Assembly (NCBI GenBank): GCA_040219515.1 | Contig: JAVJSI010000009.1 | Span: forward strand, 301,457-365,456 | Source: Acidimicrobiales bacterium | GTDB lineage: Bacteria > Actinomycetota > Acidimicrobiia > Acidimicrobiales > Aldehydirespiratoraceae | Length of the DNA stretch: 64,000 bases | Direction: 5' to 3' | Part shown: piece by piece, positions 17,990 through 26,861 of the stretch | Position numbering within the stretch: the stretch's first letter is position 1 | Layout of the letters: the number at the start of each line of letters is the position of its first letter | Translations under genes and position numbers: made by a program | Notes under the pieces: generated by a model | The model's input: the letters and a program-made list of their open reading frames with translations, nothing else | Told to the model about the DNA's origin: nothing | Databases searched by the model: none

Positions 17990-19519
17990 TCAGTGGTCCG
18001 AGAGCGTGCCCGACGTGCGGGCATGGAGACGCTCCGCATGGCGATTGAGACCGATGAGCTCCGCGTCGATACCCCGGTCGGCGAACTTGGCGACGACGGC
18101 GTCGAGCGCCGCGACCGCGGAGGTGTCCCAGATCCGCGCGGCGCTGAGGTCGATCTCCACGCGTGACACCTCGACCGAGTCGTAGTCGAAGGCGTGGACG
18201 AGATCGTTGGTCGACGCGAAGAAGAGCTCGCCACTGACGGCGTAGAGCCGCTCGACATTGTCGGGATCGACGACGCTGGTCACCTTGACCACGCTCGACA
18301 CATGACGGGCGAAGAACACTGCCGACAGCACCACGCCGACACCCACCCCGTAGGCCAGGTTGTGGGTGAGCACGACGATGGCCACGGTGGTGACCATCAC
18401 CGCCGTCTCGGTGCGCGGCGCCCGCCTGAGCACCATAGGGGCGACGCTGCGCCAGTTGAACGTGCCGACCGACACCATGATCATCACCGCAACGAGGGCG
18501 GCCATGGGAATCTGCGCGACGAGGTCGCCGAGACCGAGGATCAGGATCAGCAGGAACACGCCGGAGGCCAGCGTCGACAGCCGACTGCGTCCACCGGAGC
18601 GATGGTTGATCATCGACTGACCGATCATGGCGCAGCCCGCCATGCCGCCGAGGAACCCGGTGGCGACGTTGGCGATGCCCTGGCCACGGGACTCGACGTT
18701 CTTGTCGGACTGCGTATCGGTCATGTCGTCGAGCAGCTGCGCGGTGAGCAGCGACTCGAGCAGCCCGACGAGCGCCAGCGTGACGGCGAACGGCAGGATG
18801 ATCGTGAACGACTCCATCGTGAAGGGCACGTCGGGAAGGGACAGCACCGGCAACGCCGACGGAAGCTCGCCCATGTCGCCGACGGTCGGCAGGTCGACAT
18901 CGAGCACGGTCACGGAACCGGCGAGCACCACGATGGCCACGAGCGGTGAAGGGATGGCCGTCGTGATCCGGGGCAGCCCGTAGATGATCGCGAGGCCGAC
19001 GGCGATGACGAGGAGGTTCATGCCCAGTTGGCTGCGGTCGTCCTCGTCGGACAGCAGGATGTGCGGCACCTGGGCCAGGAAGATGAGAATCGCCAGCGCG
19101 TTGACGAAGCCGACCATGACGGTGCGGGGCACGAAGCGCATGAGGGCACCCACCCCCAGGTAGCCGAAGGCGATCTGGAGAATGCCGGCGAGCACCGTCG
19201 CGGCGAAGAGGTAGGCGACACCGTGTTCCTCGACCAGCGGCACGACGATCAGGGCCATCGCGCCCGTTGCCGCCGAGATCATGCCGGATCGTCCGCCGGC
19301 GATCGAGATGATGATCGCGATCGAGAACGACGCGTAGAGGCCGACCTTGGGGTCGACGCCGGCGATGATCGAGAAAGAGATGGCCTCGGGGATCAGCGCG
19401 AGCGCCACCACCAGGCCCGACAACAACTCGACCCGCGGGTTGCGAAGCCAGGTGTCACGAAATGCGAGAGAAGACAAGCGGTCGAGGGTACGGGCCGATG
19501 GGCGCCGCCAAGCGGTCAT
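17990..19519 (-). CDS. SulP-family inorganic anion transporter with C-terminal STAS domain
   Basis: 509 residues. The N-terminal half carries the SulP signature (NPRVELLSGLVVALALIPEAISFSIIAG, then DPKVGLYASF) and about 10-12 hydrophobic membrane helices. The last 110 residues form a STAS domain (VSRVEIDLSAARIWDTSAVAALDAVV). SulP proteins carry sulfate, bicarbonate or other anions across the cytoplasmic membrane; STAS domains regulate them. No carbonic anhydrase is adjacent, so the transported ion is open. It is convergent with the methyltransferase gene, with 6 bases between stops. Confidence 0.92.
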   Translation of the reverse strand: MTAWRRPSARTLDRLSSLAFRDTWLRNPRVELLSGLVVALALIPEAISFSIIAGVDPKVGLYASFSIAIIISIAGGRSGMISAATGAMALIVVPLVEEHGVAYLFAATVLAGILQIAFGYLGVGALMRFVPRTVMVGFVNALAILIFLAQVPHILLSDEDDRSQLGMNLLVIAVGLAIIYGLPRITTAIPSPLVAIVVLAGSVTVLDVDLPTVGDMGELPSALPVLSLPDVPFTMESFTIILPFAVTLALVGLLESLLTAQLLDDMTDTQSDKNVESRGQGIANVATGFLGGMAGCAMIGQSMINHRSGGRSRLSTLASGVFLLILILGLGDLVAQIPMAALVAVMIMVSVGTFNWRSVAPMVLRRAPRTETAVMVTTVAIVVLTHNLAYGVGVGVVLSAVFFARHVSSVVKVTSVVDPDNVERLYAVSGELFFASTNDLVHAFDYDSVEVSRVEIDLSAARIWDTSAVAALDAVVAKFADRGIDAELIGLNRHAERLHARTSGTLSDH

Positions 19520-19532
19520 CCGTCACAGGCGC

Positions 19533-20381
19533 TCACGGAACCGTCTGCACCCCGCCGCCGGACCCCCACTTCTGAACGACGAGGGGCGGTACCGCCCGGC
19601 GCATCTCGTCGGCGAGCCGAGCGAGCCCGGGAACCAGATCGGGGGTGACCTGCACGGTGTGCAGGAGCAACCACCCACCCAGGAACTCGAAGGTGATCTT
19701 TCCCTCGGTCGACACCATGTAGTCGATCATCTGCGCGTCGAGGATCTCCCGGGCGAACCGGCGATCCTCGCCGATCACGTGATAGTTCCGGTTGAAGAAC
19801 TCGGACTCGACATCCAGGTCGATCCGCGTCGCGGTCGCGAAGGCCTTCGAGACGAGCCGCTCCCGCCCGATCACCAATCGCGGGGCGTGGATCGGCAGCG
19901 GCGCCATGGCCGCCGATCGCGTCGCCCCCTGGTGTTTGCGGGTGATGCGGTCGCCGGCCCGTCGATTGCCGACACGCGCCCTCGCCATCGTCCGGTCGCC
20001 GTTGGCCTTGGTGTTCACCGCGAACTCGGTCCACGCGCGCACGTCGAACGTGTGCACCTTCGCCCCGTCCCTGCCCGTGAGCGTGACCACATGGCTCGCA
20101 GTCCAGCCGCGGCCGTCGCCGCTCGCCATGTGGTGGAAGCCCACTCGCGACAAGCCGAAGCCGTCCTGCTCGCGATAGTCCATGCCCGCGTCGGCGGCCG
20201 CGGCGCTGATCTGCCGGCCCCGCCCCCGGTGGTGCGCGATCGAGCGGAGGATCCAGAGGCCGACGACGAGGGAGATGACGAGGAAGACCCACACGGTCCA
20301 CCACTGCTCCGACAACCAGACGAGCGCATCGCCGTCGTCAGGGTCCTCGAAGGGTTGGGCGGCCGGCCAAAACGACTTCAT
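19533..20381 (-). CDS. Single-pass membrane protein, unknown function
   Basis: 282 residues with one hydrophobic helix near residues 28-46 (WWTVWVFLVISLVVGLWIL) and a large soluble domain rich in beta strands (FHHMASGDGRGWTASHVVTL, EGKITFEFLGGWLLLHT). The pattern resembles proteins of the DUF3137 type, in which one or two helices precede a cytoplasmic beta-rich domain. I cannot name a function. It lies 13 bases upstream of the SulP gene on the same strand, so the two are probably co-transcribed. Confidence 0.65.
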   Translation of the reverse strand: MKSFWPAAQPFEDPDDGDALVWLSEQWWTVWVFLVISLVVGLWILRSIAHHRGRGRQISAAAADAGMDYREQDGFGLSRVGFHHMASGDGRGWTASHVVTLTGRDGAKVHTFDVRAWTEFAVNTKANGDRTMARARVGNRRAGDRITRKHQGATRSAAMAPLPIHAPRLVIGRERLVSKAFATATRIDLDVESEFFNRNYHVIGEDRRFAREILDAQMIDYMVSTEGKITFEFLGGWLLLHTVQVTPDLVPGLARLADEMRRAVPPLVVQKWGSGGGVQTVP

Positions 20382-20465
20382 GGACTCCCAATCGGCGGGA
20401 GCCCATGAAGCATTGAGGTTGGTGGTGGTGAAGCAACCCGGATCGCGGTGATCCAGGGGCGTTGC

Positions 20466-20828
<363 letters not shown>

Positions 20829-20868
20829 CTACGCGGACTTGCGTTGACACAAACCATACTCTGTATCA

Positions 20869-20880
20869 ATCGCTTGGCAA
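20869..20880 (-). promoter_or_regulatory. Candidate -35 region of the glnB promoter
   Basis: On the minus strand TTGCCA (20875-20880) is followed 16 bases later by TATGGT (20853-20858), a reasonable -35/-10 pair leading toward the P-II gene. The half operator TGTATCAAT (20862-20870) falls between them, so GntR binding there could repress the P-II gene. This is inference from sequence only. Confidence 0.4.
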
Positions 20881-20920
20881 GAGAATCCGCATGTTTCTCC
20901 AGCTTCTGTTCAGATTGGCG

Positions 20921-20939
20921 GTGTATTGTATCAATACAC
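20921..20939. promoter_or_regulatory. Palindromic operator candidate for the GntR/YtrA-type regulator
   Basis: GTGTATTG-TAT-CAATACAC is a perfect inverted repeat with 8-bp arms, ending 21 bases before the GntR ATG. YtrA-subfamily GntR proteins bind such AT-rich palindromes and regulate themselves. The partial copy TGTATCAAT at 20862-20870 repeats its centre. Confidence 0.72.
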
Positions 20940-20960
20940 TACACGGGGTATCCTGGCGCA

Positions 20961-21434
20961 ATGGCCGCTTCCGGAATCGTCACCTACCTCGATCAGTACG
21001 ACATCGAACGACGCCTGACCGTCCGCCTCACCGACGACACGACGATCCCGCGCTTCGAGCAGCTGCGAGCCCAACTCTCGGTGATGGTGGCCGTCGGACG
21101 ACTCGAGCCCGGCATTCGCCTCCCCACCGTGCGCGACATGGCCGAACAGCTCGAACTGGCACCGGGCACCGTGGCGCGGGCGTACCGGGAGCTCGAGAAC
21201 GCCGGCATCGCCGAGGGACGCGGCCGCAGCGGCACCTTCGTGGCCGACGAGCCACCGCACTCGGAGCCGTTGCGCGAACGCCGGGAACGCACGGCGGCTG
21301 CGGCGGAACGGTTCGTCTTCGAGATCTCGCAGCTCGGCGCCGATGCCGACGCCGCGCATGCCGCGGTCGACGAGGCGATCGCTCAGCTCGGGATGTCGCG
21401 GAAGGGCACGCCCTTGTCGGGGCGGGGTTCCTGA
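20961..21434 (+). CDS. GntR-family transcriptional regulator, YtrA-like
   Basis: 157 residues from the ATG at 20961. Upstream codons in the same frame are antisense to glnB and rejected. The winged HTH reads PRFEQLRAQLSVMVAVGRLEPG followed by LPTVRDMAEQLELAPGTVARAYRELENAGIAEGRGRSGTFV. The effector domain is short and helical, as in the YtrA subfamily. It presumably binds the palindrome at 20921-20939. The C-terminal 17 codons overlap tail-to-tail with the acyl-CoA dehydrogenase gene on the other strand. The regulated pathway is unknown; glnB is the divergent neighbour. Confidence 0.87.
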   Translation: MAASGIVTYLDQYDIERRLTVRLTDDTTIPRFEQLRAQLSVMVAVGRLEPGIRLPTVRDMAEQLELAPGTVARAYRELENAGIAEGRGRSGTFVADEPPHSEPLRERRERTAAAAERFVFEISQLGADADAAHAAVDEAIAQLGMSRKGTPLSGRGS

Positions 21435-22609
21435 GGCAACCCGAGCACGTTCTCGCCCATGATGTTGCGCTGCACCTGGTCGGTGCCGCCGCCGATGCGG
21501 CTCATCCACTGGCCCAGGAACGAGTAGTTCTGCCAGAAGCCACCCATCTCGGCGTCGTCGCCGTAAAGCGTGGCCTTGGCGCCCATGATCGCCATGCTCA
21601 GGTCGCCCATCATCTCGATACGACGACTGTTGGCCAGCTTGAGCACCGAGCTCTCGGGACCCGGCATCTCGCCCCGGGAGGCCGCGGTTCGTACCCGATA
21701 GCCGAGGAACTTGATGGTCTCGGCGACGGTGTGGAGGCGGGCCAGCTCCTGGCGCACGACGGGGTCGTCGGCCACGCCGAAGGTGCGGGCCAGAGCGATG
21801 AGCTCCGGGATCATCGCCGTCTGGCCGGCGATGCCGGTGCGCTCGTTGGTGAGCGTGGTGAGGATCGGACCCCAACCGGCGTTCACTTCGCCGATCACGT
21901 TGGCCATCGGCACCCGGACGTCGTCGAGGAACACCTCGTTGAACTCGGAACGGCCGGTCGGCTGCTTCAGCGGCCGGATGTCGATACCCGGGGAGGCCAT
22001 GTCGACGACGAGGTACGTGATGCCCCGGTGTTTGGGCTGGTCGACATCGGTACGAACGAGCAGCATGCCGTAGGCCGACTCCACCGCGTTCGAGGTCCAC
22101 ACCTTCTGCCCGTTGACGATCATCTCCTCGCCGTCGACCACCCCCGAGGTGCGCAGACCGGCGAGATCCGAGCCGGCGCCGGGCTCGGAGAACAGCTGAC
22201 ACCAGGTCTCCTCGCCCGTCAGCATCGGGGTGAGGTAGCGGGCCTTCTGGGCGTCGGTGCCGTGGGCGATGATCGTCGGACCGGCCATGCCGATCGACTG
22301 GGCGAACTGGCCCTGGGGCAGGTCGTAGCGGGCCTCCTCCTGGGCGAAGATGCCGGCGAAGTGGCTCGAGAGTCCACGACCGCCGAACTCGACCGGCCAG
22401 GTCAGCCCGGCCCATCCCTGGTCAAACTTCGTGCGCTGCCACGCCCGACACTTCCGGTCGTAGGCGGCCTCCTCCTCGGACGAGCGGGTACGGGCCCAGT
22501 AACTCTGACCCAGATCGGACTTCTCCGGCTTCAGCTCGGCATGGGCGGCGAGGAAGACGTTGCACTCGTTGCGCCAGCTCGCTTCCTCTGGCGTGTCGTC
22601 GAAGTCCAT
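21383..22609 (-). CDS. Acyl-CoA dehydrogenase
   Basis: 408 residues from the ATG at 22609. Family motifs are GWAGLTWPVEFGGRGLS, the FAD-side strand CQLFSEPGAGSDLAGL, MIVNGQKVWTSNA, and a C-terminus with RIGGGTDQVQRNIMGENVLGLP. It oxidises an acyl-CoA to the enoyl-CoA with FAD. It ends with LPQEPRPDKGVPFRDIP, matching the ending of the second dehydrogenase at 60377-61600. In steroid degradation such enzymes work as heterotetramers, but only one subunit is present here. It forms a leftward run after the SDR gene and probably belongs with cassette B. Confidence 0.92.
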   Translation of the reverse strand: MDFDDTPEEASWRNECNVFLAAHAELKPEKSDLGQSYWARTRSSEEEAAYDRKCRAWQRTKFDQGWAGLTWPVEFGGRGLSSHFAGIFAQEEARYDLPQGQFAQSIGMAGPTIIAHGTDAQKARYLTPMLTGEETWCQLFSEPGAGSDLAGLRTSGVVDGEEMIVNGQKVWTSNAVESAYGMLLVRTDVDQPKHRGITYLVVDMASPGIDIRPLKQPTGRSEFNEVFLDDVRVPMANVIGEVNAGWGPILTTLTNERTGIAGQTAMIPELIALARTFGVADDPVVRQELARLHTVAETIKFLGYRVRTAASRGEMPGPESSVLKLANSRRIEMMGDLSMAIMGAKATLYGDDAEMGGFWQNYSFLGQWMSRIGGGTDQVQRNIMGENVLGLPQEPRPDKGVPFRDIPS

Positions 22610-22628
22610 GTCGTTTCCGCGACCGCCG

Positions 22629-23531
22629 TCAGGCCTGCGCGCCGTGGACCGGCTGCGGCGGCCGCTCGCCGGCGATCGAGCGGTGCGCCAGTTCACCCGC
22701 CTCGACCACGGTCATGCGGCGATCGCCGACCGACTCGATCGGCCCCTTCTGCCACCCGTCGCACACGTTGAGCTGGCCGGCGGTGTTCTCGAAGGTGCGC
22801 CCGGTGATGTCGCAGTCGGCGCTGCCCAACCAGACGACGAGCGGCGACACGTTCTCCGGTGCCTTCTCGTCGAATCCGTCGGGGATGTCGGCGCTGTAGA
22901 ACACGCCCTCGGTCATGCGGGTGCGGGCATCCGGTGCGATCGCGTTGCAGTTCACCCCATAGCGCCCCCACTCGGCGGCCTGCTGGATGGTCAGGAGGGC
23001 GATGCCCGCCTTCGCCGTCGCGTAGTTGCCCTGTCCGATCGAACCGGCGAGCCCGGCGCCCGACGAGGTGTTGACCACGCGCGCGTCGATCTGGTTTCCG
23101 GCCTTCGACTGGTCGCGCCAGTACTCGATGGCGTGCCGGGCCGGGGCGAAATGCCCCTTGAGGTGAACGCGGGTGACCGAGTCCCATTCGTCTTCGGACA
23201 TGCCTGCGAGCATCCGGTCGCGAAGGAAGCCGGCGTTGCACACCAGGGTGTCGAGACGACCGAATGCGTCGATGGCCTGCTGGACCATCGTCTGGGCCTG
23301 GCCCCAGTCGGCGACGTCGGCCGCGTTGGCGACCGCCTCGCCGCCGGCCGCGACGATCTCCTCGACGACCTCGTTGGCTGCGTCGCTGGTGCCGGCGCTG
23401 CCATCACGCTCGACGCCGAGATCGTTGACGACGACCTTGGCACCCTCGGCGGCGAAGGCCAGTGCGTGGGCGCGGCCGAGCCCTCGCGCCGCACCGGTGA
23501 CGATGACGACACGGCCGTCTACTGAACCCAT
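22629..23531 (-). CDS. SDR-family oxidoreductase (3-hydroxyacyl-CoA dehydrogenase-like)
   Basis: This 300-residue classical short-chain dehydrogenase has the NAD-binding motif TGAARGLGRAHALAFA (TGxxxGxG), VCNAGFLRD, catalytic Ser in VNTSSGAGL, and the YxxxK pair in GNYATAKAG. The domain is followed by about 60 extra residues. It resembles the 17-beta-hydroxysteroid/3-hydroxyacyl-CoA dehydrogenases found next to thiolase-DUF35 operons. It would supply the ketoacyl-CoA for the thiolase-like partners. It sits between the acyl-CoA dehydrogenase and cassette B, all leftward, with 9 bases to the thiolase-like gene. Confidence 0.9.
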   Translation of the reverse strand: MGSVDGRVVIVTGAARGLGRAHALAFAAEGAKVVVNDLGVERDGSAGTSDAANEVVEEIVAAGGEAVANAADVADWGQAQTMVQQAIDAFGRLDTLVCNAGFLRDRMLAGMSEDEWDSVTRVHLKGHFAPARHAIEYWRDQSKAGNQIDARVVNTSSGAGLAGSIGQGNYATAKAGIALLTIQQAAEWGRYGVNCNAIAPDARTRMTEGVFYSADIPDGFDEKAPENVSPLVVWLGSADCDITGRTFENTAGQLNVCDGWQKGPIESVGDRRMTVVEAGELAHRSIAGERPPQPVHGAQA

Positions 23532-23540
23532 GGATGTCCC

Positions 23541-24698
23541 CTACGAGAAGTCAGGTTGCAGTTCCGACGACACGATCCACATGGCGAAGTACTGCGCGGC
23601 CCCGCCGTAGGCGTGACCGAGCGCGACCTTCGCGCCATCGACTTGATAGTCGCCAGCGGTGCCGCGTACCTGATTGGCCGCCTCGAGACAGCGAATCATT
23701 CCCGACGCACCGATGGGGTTCGACGACAACACGCCGCCGGACGCATTCACCGGGAAGTCGCCGTCGAGCGCCGTGGCGCCTTCGTCGGTCATCTTCCAGC
23801 CGTCGCCCTCTTCGGCGATCAGATGACCCTCGAGCCACATCGGCTCGTACCAGCTGAAGGGCACGTAGAACTCGGCCACGTCGATCTGCTTGCGCGGATT
23901 GGTGATGCCGGCCTTCTTGTAGAGCTCCGTGGCACAATCGAGACCGGCCTGGATACGGACGGTGTCTCGGCCCGGGAAGGCCGAGAACTCGGTGCGCTTG
24001 GCGTGGGCCAGCACCCATGCCGGCTTGTTGGGCGACCGGGACACCTTGTCCTCGCTCGTGAGCACCATTGCCGCGGCACCGTCGGAGGACGGGCACGACT
24101 CGAGGAAGTGCAGCGGATCCCACAGCATGGGCGACTCGCGCACCTTCTCGATCGAGATGTCCTCGAGGTGGAGATGGGCGTAGGGGTTCTTCAGTGCATT
24201 GAGCCGGTCCTTGACCGCCACTGTCCATCCGATGTGCTCGGGGGCCTTCGAGCGGCGGATGTACTCCCGGATCCACGGGGCGAACGTGCCGCCGGCACCC
24301 TGGCCGCCGGACTTGCCGCCCGAGAGCGCCCAGGTGGCGTTGCCCTCGGACTGCTTCTCGTAGGTGACCGTCAACACGGTGTCGTAGCGACCGCTCTCGA
24401 CCAGTACGGCGGCGGAGATGGCGGTGGACGCGCCGACCGAACCGGCCGTGTGGACGCGATGGATGGGCTTGCCGACGGCGCCGAGGGCATCGGCGAGCGA
24501 CAGCTCGGGCATGACCACGCCCTCGAGCGCGTCGGGCGCCTTGCCGAGCACGACGGCATCGATGTCGGCGAACGTCAGGTTCGCGTCGTCGAGGGCACGG
24601 AGTGCGGCCTCACGGACGAGCCCGTCGAGCGAAAGCTCGTCGCGACGTCGCTTGTACTTCGTCTGGCCGATTCCGACCACTGCGCACGGACGGGACAT
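23541..24698 (-). CDS. Thiolase-like lipid-transfer protein, cassette B subunit 1
   Basis: 385 residues from the ATG at 24698. It is a close homologue of the protein at 5959-7122, with the same VVGIGQTKY start and HTAGSVGAST loop without nucleophilic Cys. NASGGVLSSNPIGASG has Asn in place of His, and ALGHAYGGAAQYFAMW is near the end. The shared FYVPFSWYEPMW segment contains Tyr residues of interest, since Ltp2-type aldolases use Tyr. Reaction on a CoA ester is inferred. One base separates it from the upstream subunit 2 gene. It is the last thiolase-like gene in cassette B before the SDR. Confidence 0.85.
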   Translation of the reverse strand: MSRPCAVVGIGQTKYKRRRDELSLDGLVREAALRALDDANLTFADIDAVVLGKAPDALEGVVMPELSLADALGAVGKPIHRVHTAGSVGASTAISAAVLVESGRYDTVLTVTYEKQSEGNATWALSGGKSGGQGAGGTFAPWIREYIRRSKAPEHIGWTVAVKDRLNALKNPYAHLHLEDISIEKVRESPMLWDPLHFLESCPSSDGAAAMVLTSEDKVSRSPNKPAWVLAHAKRTEFSAFPGRDTVRIQAGLDCATELYKKAGITNPRKQIDVAEFYVPFSWYEPMWLEGHLIAEEGDGWKMTDEGATALDGDFPVNASGGVLSSNPIGASGMIRCLEAANQVRGTAGDYQVDGAKVALGHAYGGAAQYFAMWIVSSELQPDFS

Positions 24699-24699
24699 G

Positions 24700-25773
24700 T
24701 CACGCACCTCCCTGGAGGACACACACAAGATTTTGTTGGAGTGCGGCGCCCGACGCCGCGTGAGCGACACCGCGGGTCGCATCACCCTCGGCGATGCGGC
24801 GGGCAACCTCGATGATCCGGGTGAGGCCGGTGGCCATGACCGGATCACCGGCGAGCGGACCGCCCGACGGGTTCACCACGGTGGAGTCGTCGAGACCCAG
24901 CGCAGCCCGCAGGATCAACTCCTCGTGGGAGTGGGTGATGTGGAGCTCGGCGACGTCGACGGGACCGTCGGCCACCCCGGCACCGGCGGCGGCGAGTCGG
25001 GTCGACTCGCTGTCGGTGAGATCTCGCAAGCCGGCGTGGTGCGACTCGATCCGGTGGTCGAGCCCGGTGATCCACACCGGGTTGTCGCACAACTCACGAG
25101 CCCGGTCACGGCGGGCGATCAGGATCGCGGCCGCGCCATCGGCCTTCGGCGAGACGTCGTGGGCCCGCAACGGGGCCATGTCGTAGGGGGCCGCCAACAG
25201 ATCGTCGGCGCTGACGGCGTCGGAGATCTGGGCACGGGGATTCGACGCGGCGGCCGCGCGGCTGCGAACCACGACATCGGCGATGTCGGCTTCGGTGGCC
25301 TTGCCCGAATCGATCAGCGCCCGGGCCTGGATACCGGCCATGGCATCGGGGTCGAGACCGAGCGGGGCGACCACGTAGGGGTCGGCCTGGAGGTGGAAGA
25401 CCTCACGGGCGTTGCACGGTGAGGACTTCCCGGAGCCGACCACCATGGCGACGTCGATGTCGCCCATCTGGAGCCGGAGCCACGCCTCGAACAGCGCCCA
25501 GGCACCGTCCATCTCGACATGGGACTCGTAGACGGGCGGCCAGGCGCCCATGCCGTCGACGTTGGAGACGAAGGCGAAGGGCATACCCGACAGATAGTCG
25601 CAACTGCCGGCGATGGTGAATCCGACGTCGGGACGTTCGATCCCGGCGTCGGCGAGCAGCTTGTTGACACACTCCATGATCATGACGACCTCGGGGCCGT
25701 CGAATCGGACATGCGCCTCGGTCTGGGCCAGACCGATGATCGCGATGTCGTTTTCCTGTGGTTCGAACGGCAT
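24700..25773 (-). CDS. Thiolase-like protein, cassette B subunit 2
   Basis: 357 residues from the ATG at 25773; the upstream part of the frame is antisense or out of context and rejected. It starts MPFEPQENDIAIIGLAQTE and parallels the protein at 7119-8186: FTIAGSCDYLSGMPFAF, HVEMDGAWALFEAWLRLQMGD and NPSGGPLAGDPVMATG. Here the position equivalent to His in the copy A protein (AAHTMM) is Asp (AGDPVM), so this copy has lost the His. Start and stop overlap neighbours by 0-1 bases, giving a tightly coupled set with the fused DUF35 gene. Confidence 0.83.
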   Translation of the reverse strand: MPFEPQENDIAIIGLAQTEAHVRFDGPEVVMIMECVNKLLADAGIERPDVGFTIAGSCDYLSGMPFAFVSNVDGMGAWPPVYESHVEMDGAWALFEAWLRLQMGDIDVAMVVGSGKSSPCNAREVFHLQADPYVVAPLGLDPDAMAGIQARALIDSGKATEADIADVVVRSRAAAASNPRAQISDAVSADDLLAAPYDMAPLRAHDVSPKADGAAAILIARRDRARELCDNPVWITGLDHRIESHHAGLRDLTDSESTRLAAAGAGVADGPVDVAELHITHSHEELILRAALGLDDSTVVNPSGGPLAGDPVMATGLTRIIEVARRIAEGDATRGVAHAASGAALQQNLVCVLQGGA

Positions 25774-26780
25774 CAGAACGTGTGCTCCTTCAGGAGATCG
25801 GGGTCGACATCGGGTTCGCCGGTGCGCTCCCAGCGTTCGTAGACCTCTTCGCCGAGACCGAAGCCCCGGTTGTCCGGGTCGTCGAAGGTGATCTCGTCGC
25901 GCCACACCATCTGGAGGCGCAGACCGACACGGAACTCGTCGATCGGGATGTCACGGATGTCGACGCCGCCGATGGTCGTGTCGGCCCCGTCGAGCAGCAC
26001 CGAGCATCGGATGTAGGGCTCGGTCTCCGTCTGGCCGTGGTACTGCACCGGGGTGATCTCGGTGAACGAGCTGACGGTGCCACGATCGGCGACCTCGACG
26101 AACTCGGCGTCGAGCATCGGTACACGGTTGATGGCGTCGTAGCCGCGGGACGGCACATGGACCTTGCCGTCGGCCGGGCTGCGCTGGCCGAGGATCTTGT
26201 GGTCCATCAGCCCTTCGAGGAACGCGACACGGTGGGGCTGCAGCGGCTCGCGGATGCGCACACCGATGACGTGTTCCATGATGCCGACCGGGTCGGCGTC
26301 GGGATCGACGGTCGGTGCCTCGGGCGCGTCCTCGCCGGGAACGAAGTGCACGTCGGTGACCGAGCCGAGGCGTTCGTCGTTGTAGCGGACGACCACGCGC
26401 ATGCCCGTCGACATCGCGTCGATCGAGCCTGCGTCGACCGCATGGAGCATCGTGGTGTCGGCGCCATCGAGCTTGATCTGGGCGAACGCGAACGGACGAT
26501 CGAAGGGATGCTTCGAGGTGGGCTCGGCCACCCACGTCCATCCCTCGACGGTGCCGGCGGGGCCGACCTCGACGAGGTTCTCGGGGCCGACGGTCGAGCC
26601 GTCGGCGGGGTCGTACTCGACCGGAGGACACAGCACTCGGTCCCCGACCCGCGTCCCCAGGATGCGCCCGTCGCGCAGTCCGGTGAGGAAGGGACCGATG
26701 ATCGGCCCCGTCGTGCGGGTGTAGGGGAACTCGAGCGTGAAGTCGATGTCCGGAAGTTGAGGATGTGTGAGCTCGGCCAT
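25773..26780 (-). CDS. Fused two-domain DUF35 / OB-fold protein (cassette B)
   Basis: 335 residues. The N-terminal half (about 1-150) has FPYTRTTGPIIGPFLTGL and CPPVEYDP, like the 148-residue protein at 8773-9219. The C-terminal half (about 170-335) has AFLEGLMDHKILGQRSPADG and a barrel, like the 196-residue protein at 8183-8773. So cassette B has one polypeptide where cassette A has two. The zinc-ribbon Cys residues are missing (the helix-to-barrel linker is QRSPADGKVHVPSRG). It probably assembles with the two thiolase-like subunits downstream. It is the first gene of the leftward operon. Confidence 0.87.
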   Translation of the reverse strand: MAELTHPQLPDIDFTLEFPYTRTTGPIIGPFLTGLRDGRILGTRVGDRVLCPPVEYDPADGSTVGPENLVEVGPAGTVEGWTWVAEPTSKHPFDRPFAFAQIKLDGADTTMLHAVDAGSIDAMSTGMRVVVRYNDERLGSVTDVHFVPGEDAPEAPTVDPDADPVGIMEHVIGVRIREPLQPHRVAFLEGLMDHKILGQRSPADGKVHVPSRGYDAINRVPMLDAEFVEVADRGTVSSFTEITPVQYHGQTETEPYIRCSVLLDGADTTIGGVDIRDIPIDEFRVGLRLQMVWRDEITFDDPDNRGFGLGEEVYERWERTGEPDVDPDLLKEHTF

Positions 26781-26861
26781 ACGCGGCTGAGTTCACCACA
26801 GATGGGTCGGAATGCTCAAAACGCCTGTCGAAGGTCGTCGTCGGCCGGGCGTCGAAGGGGC

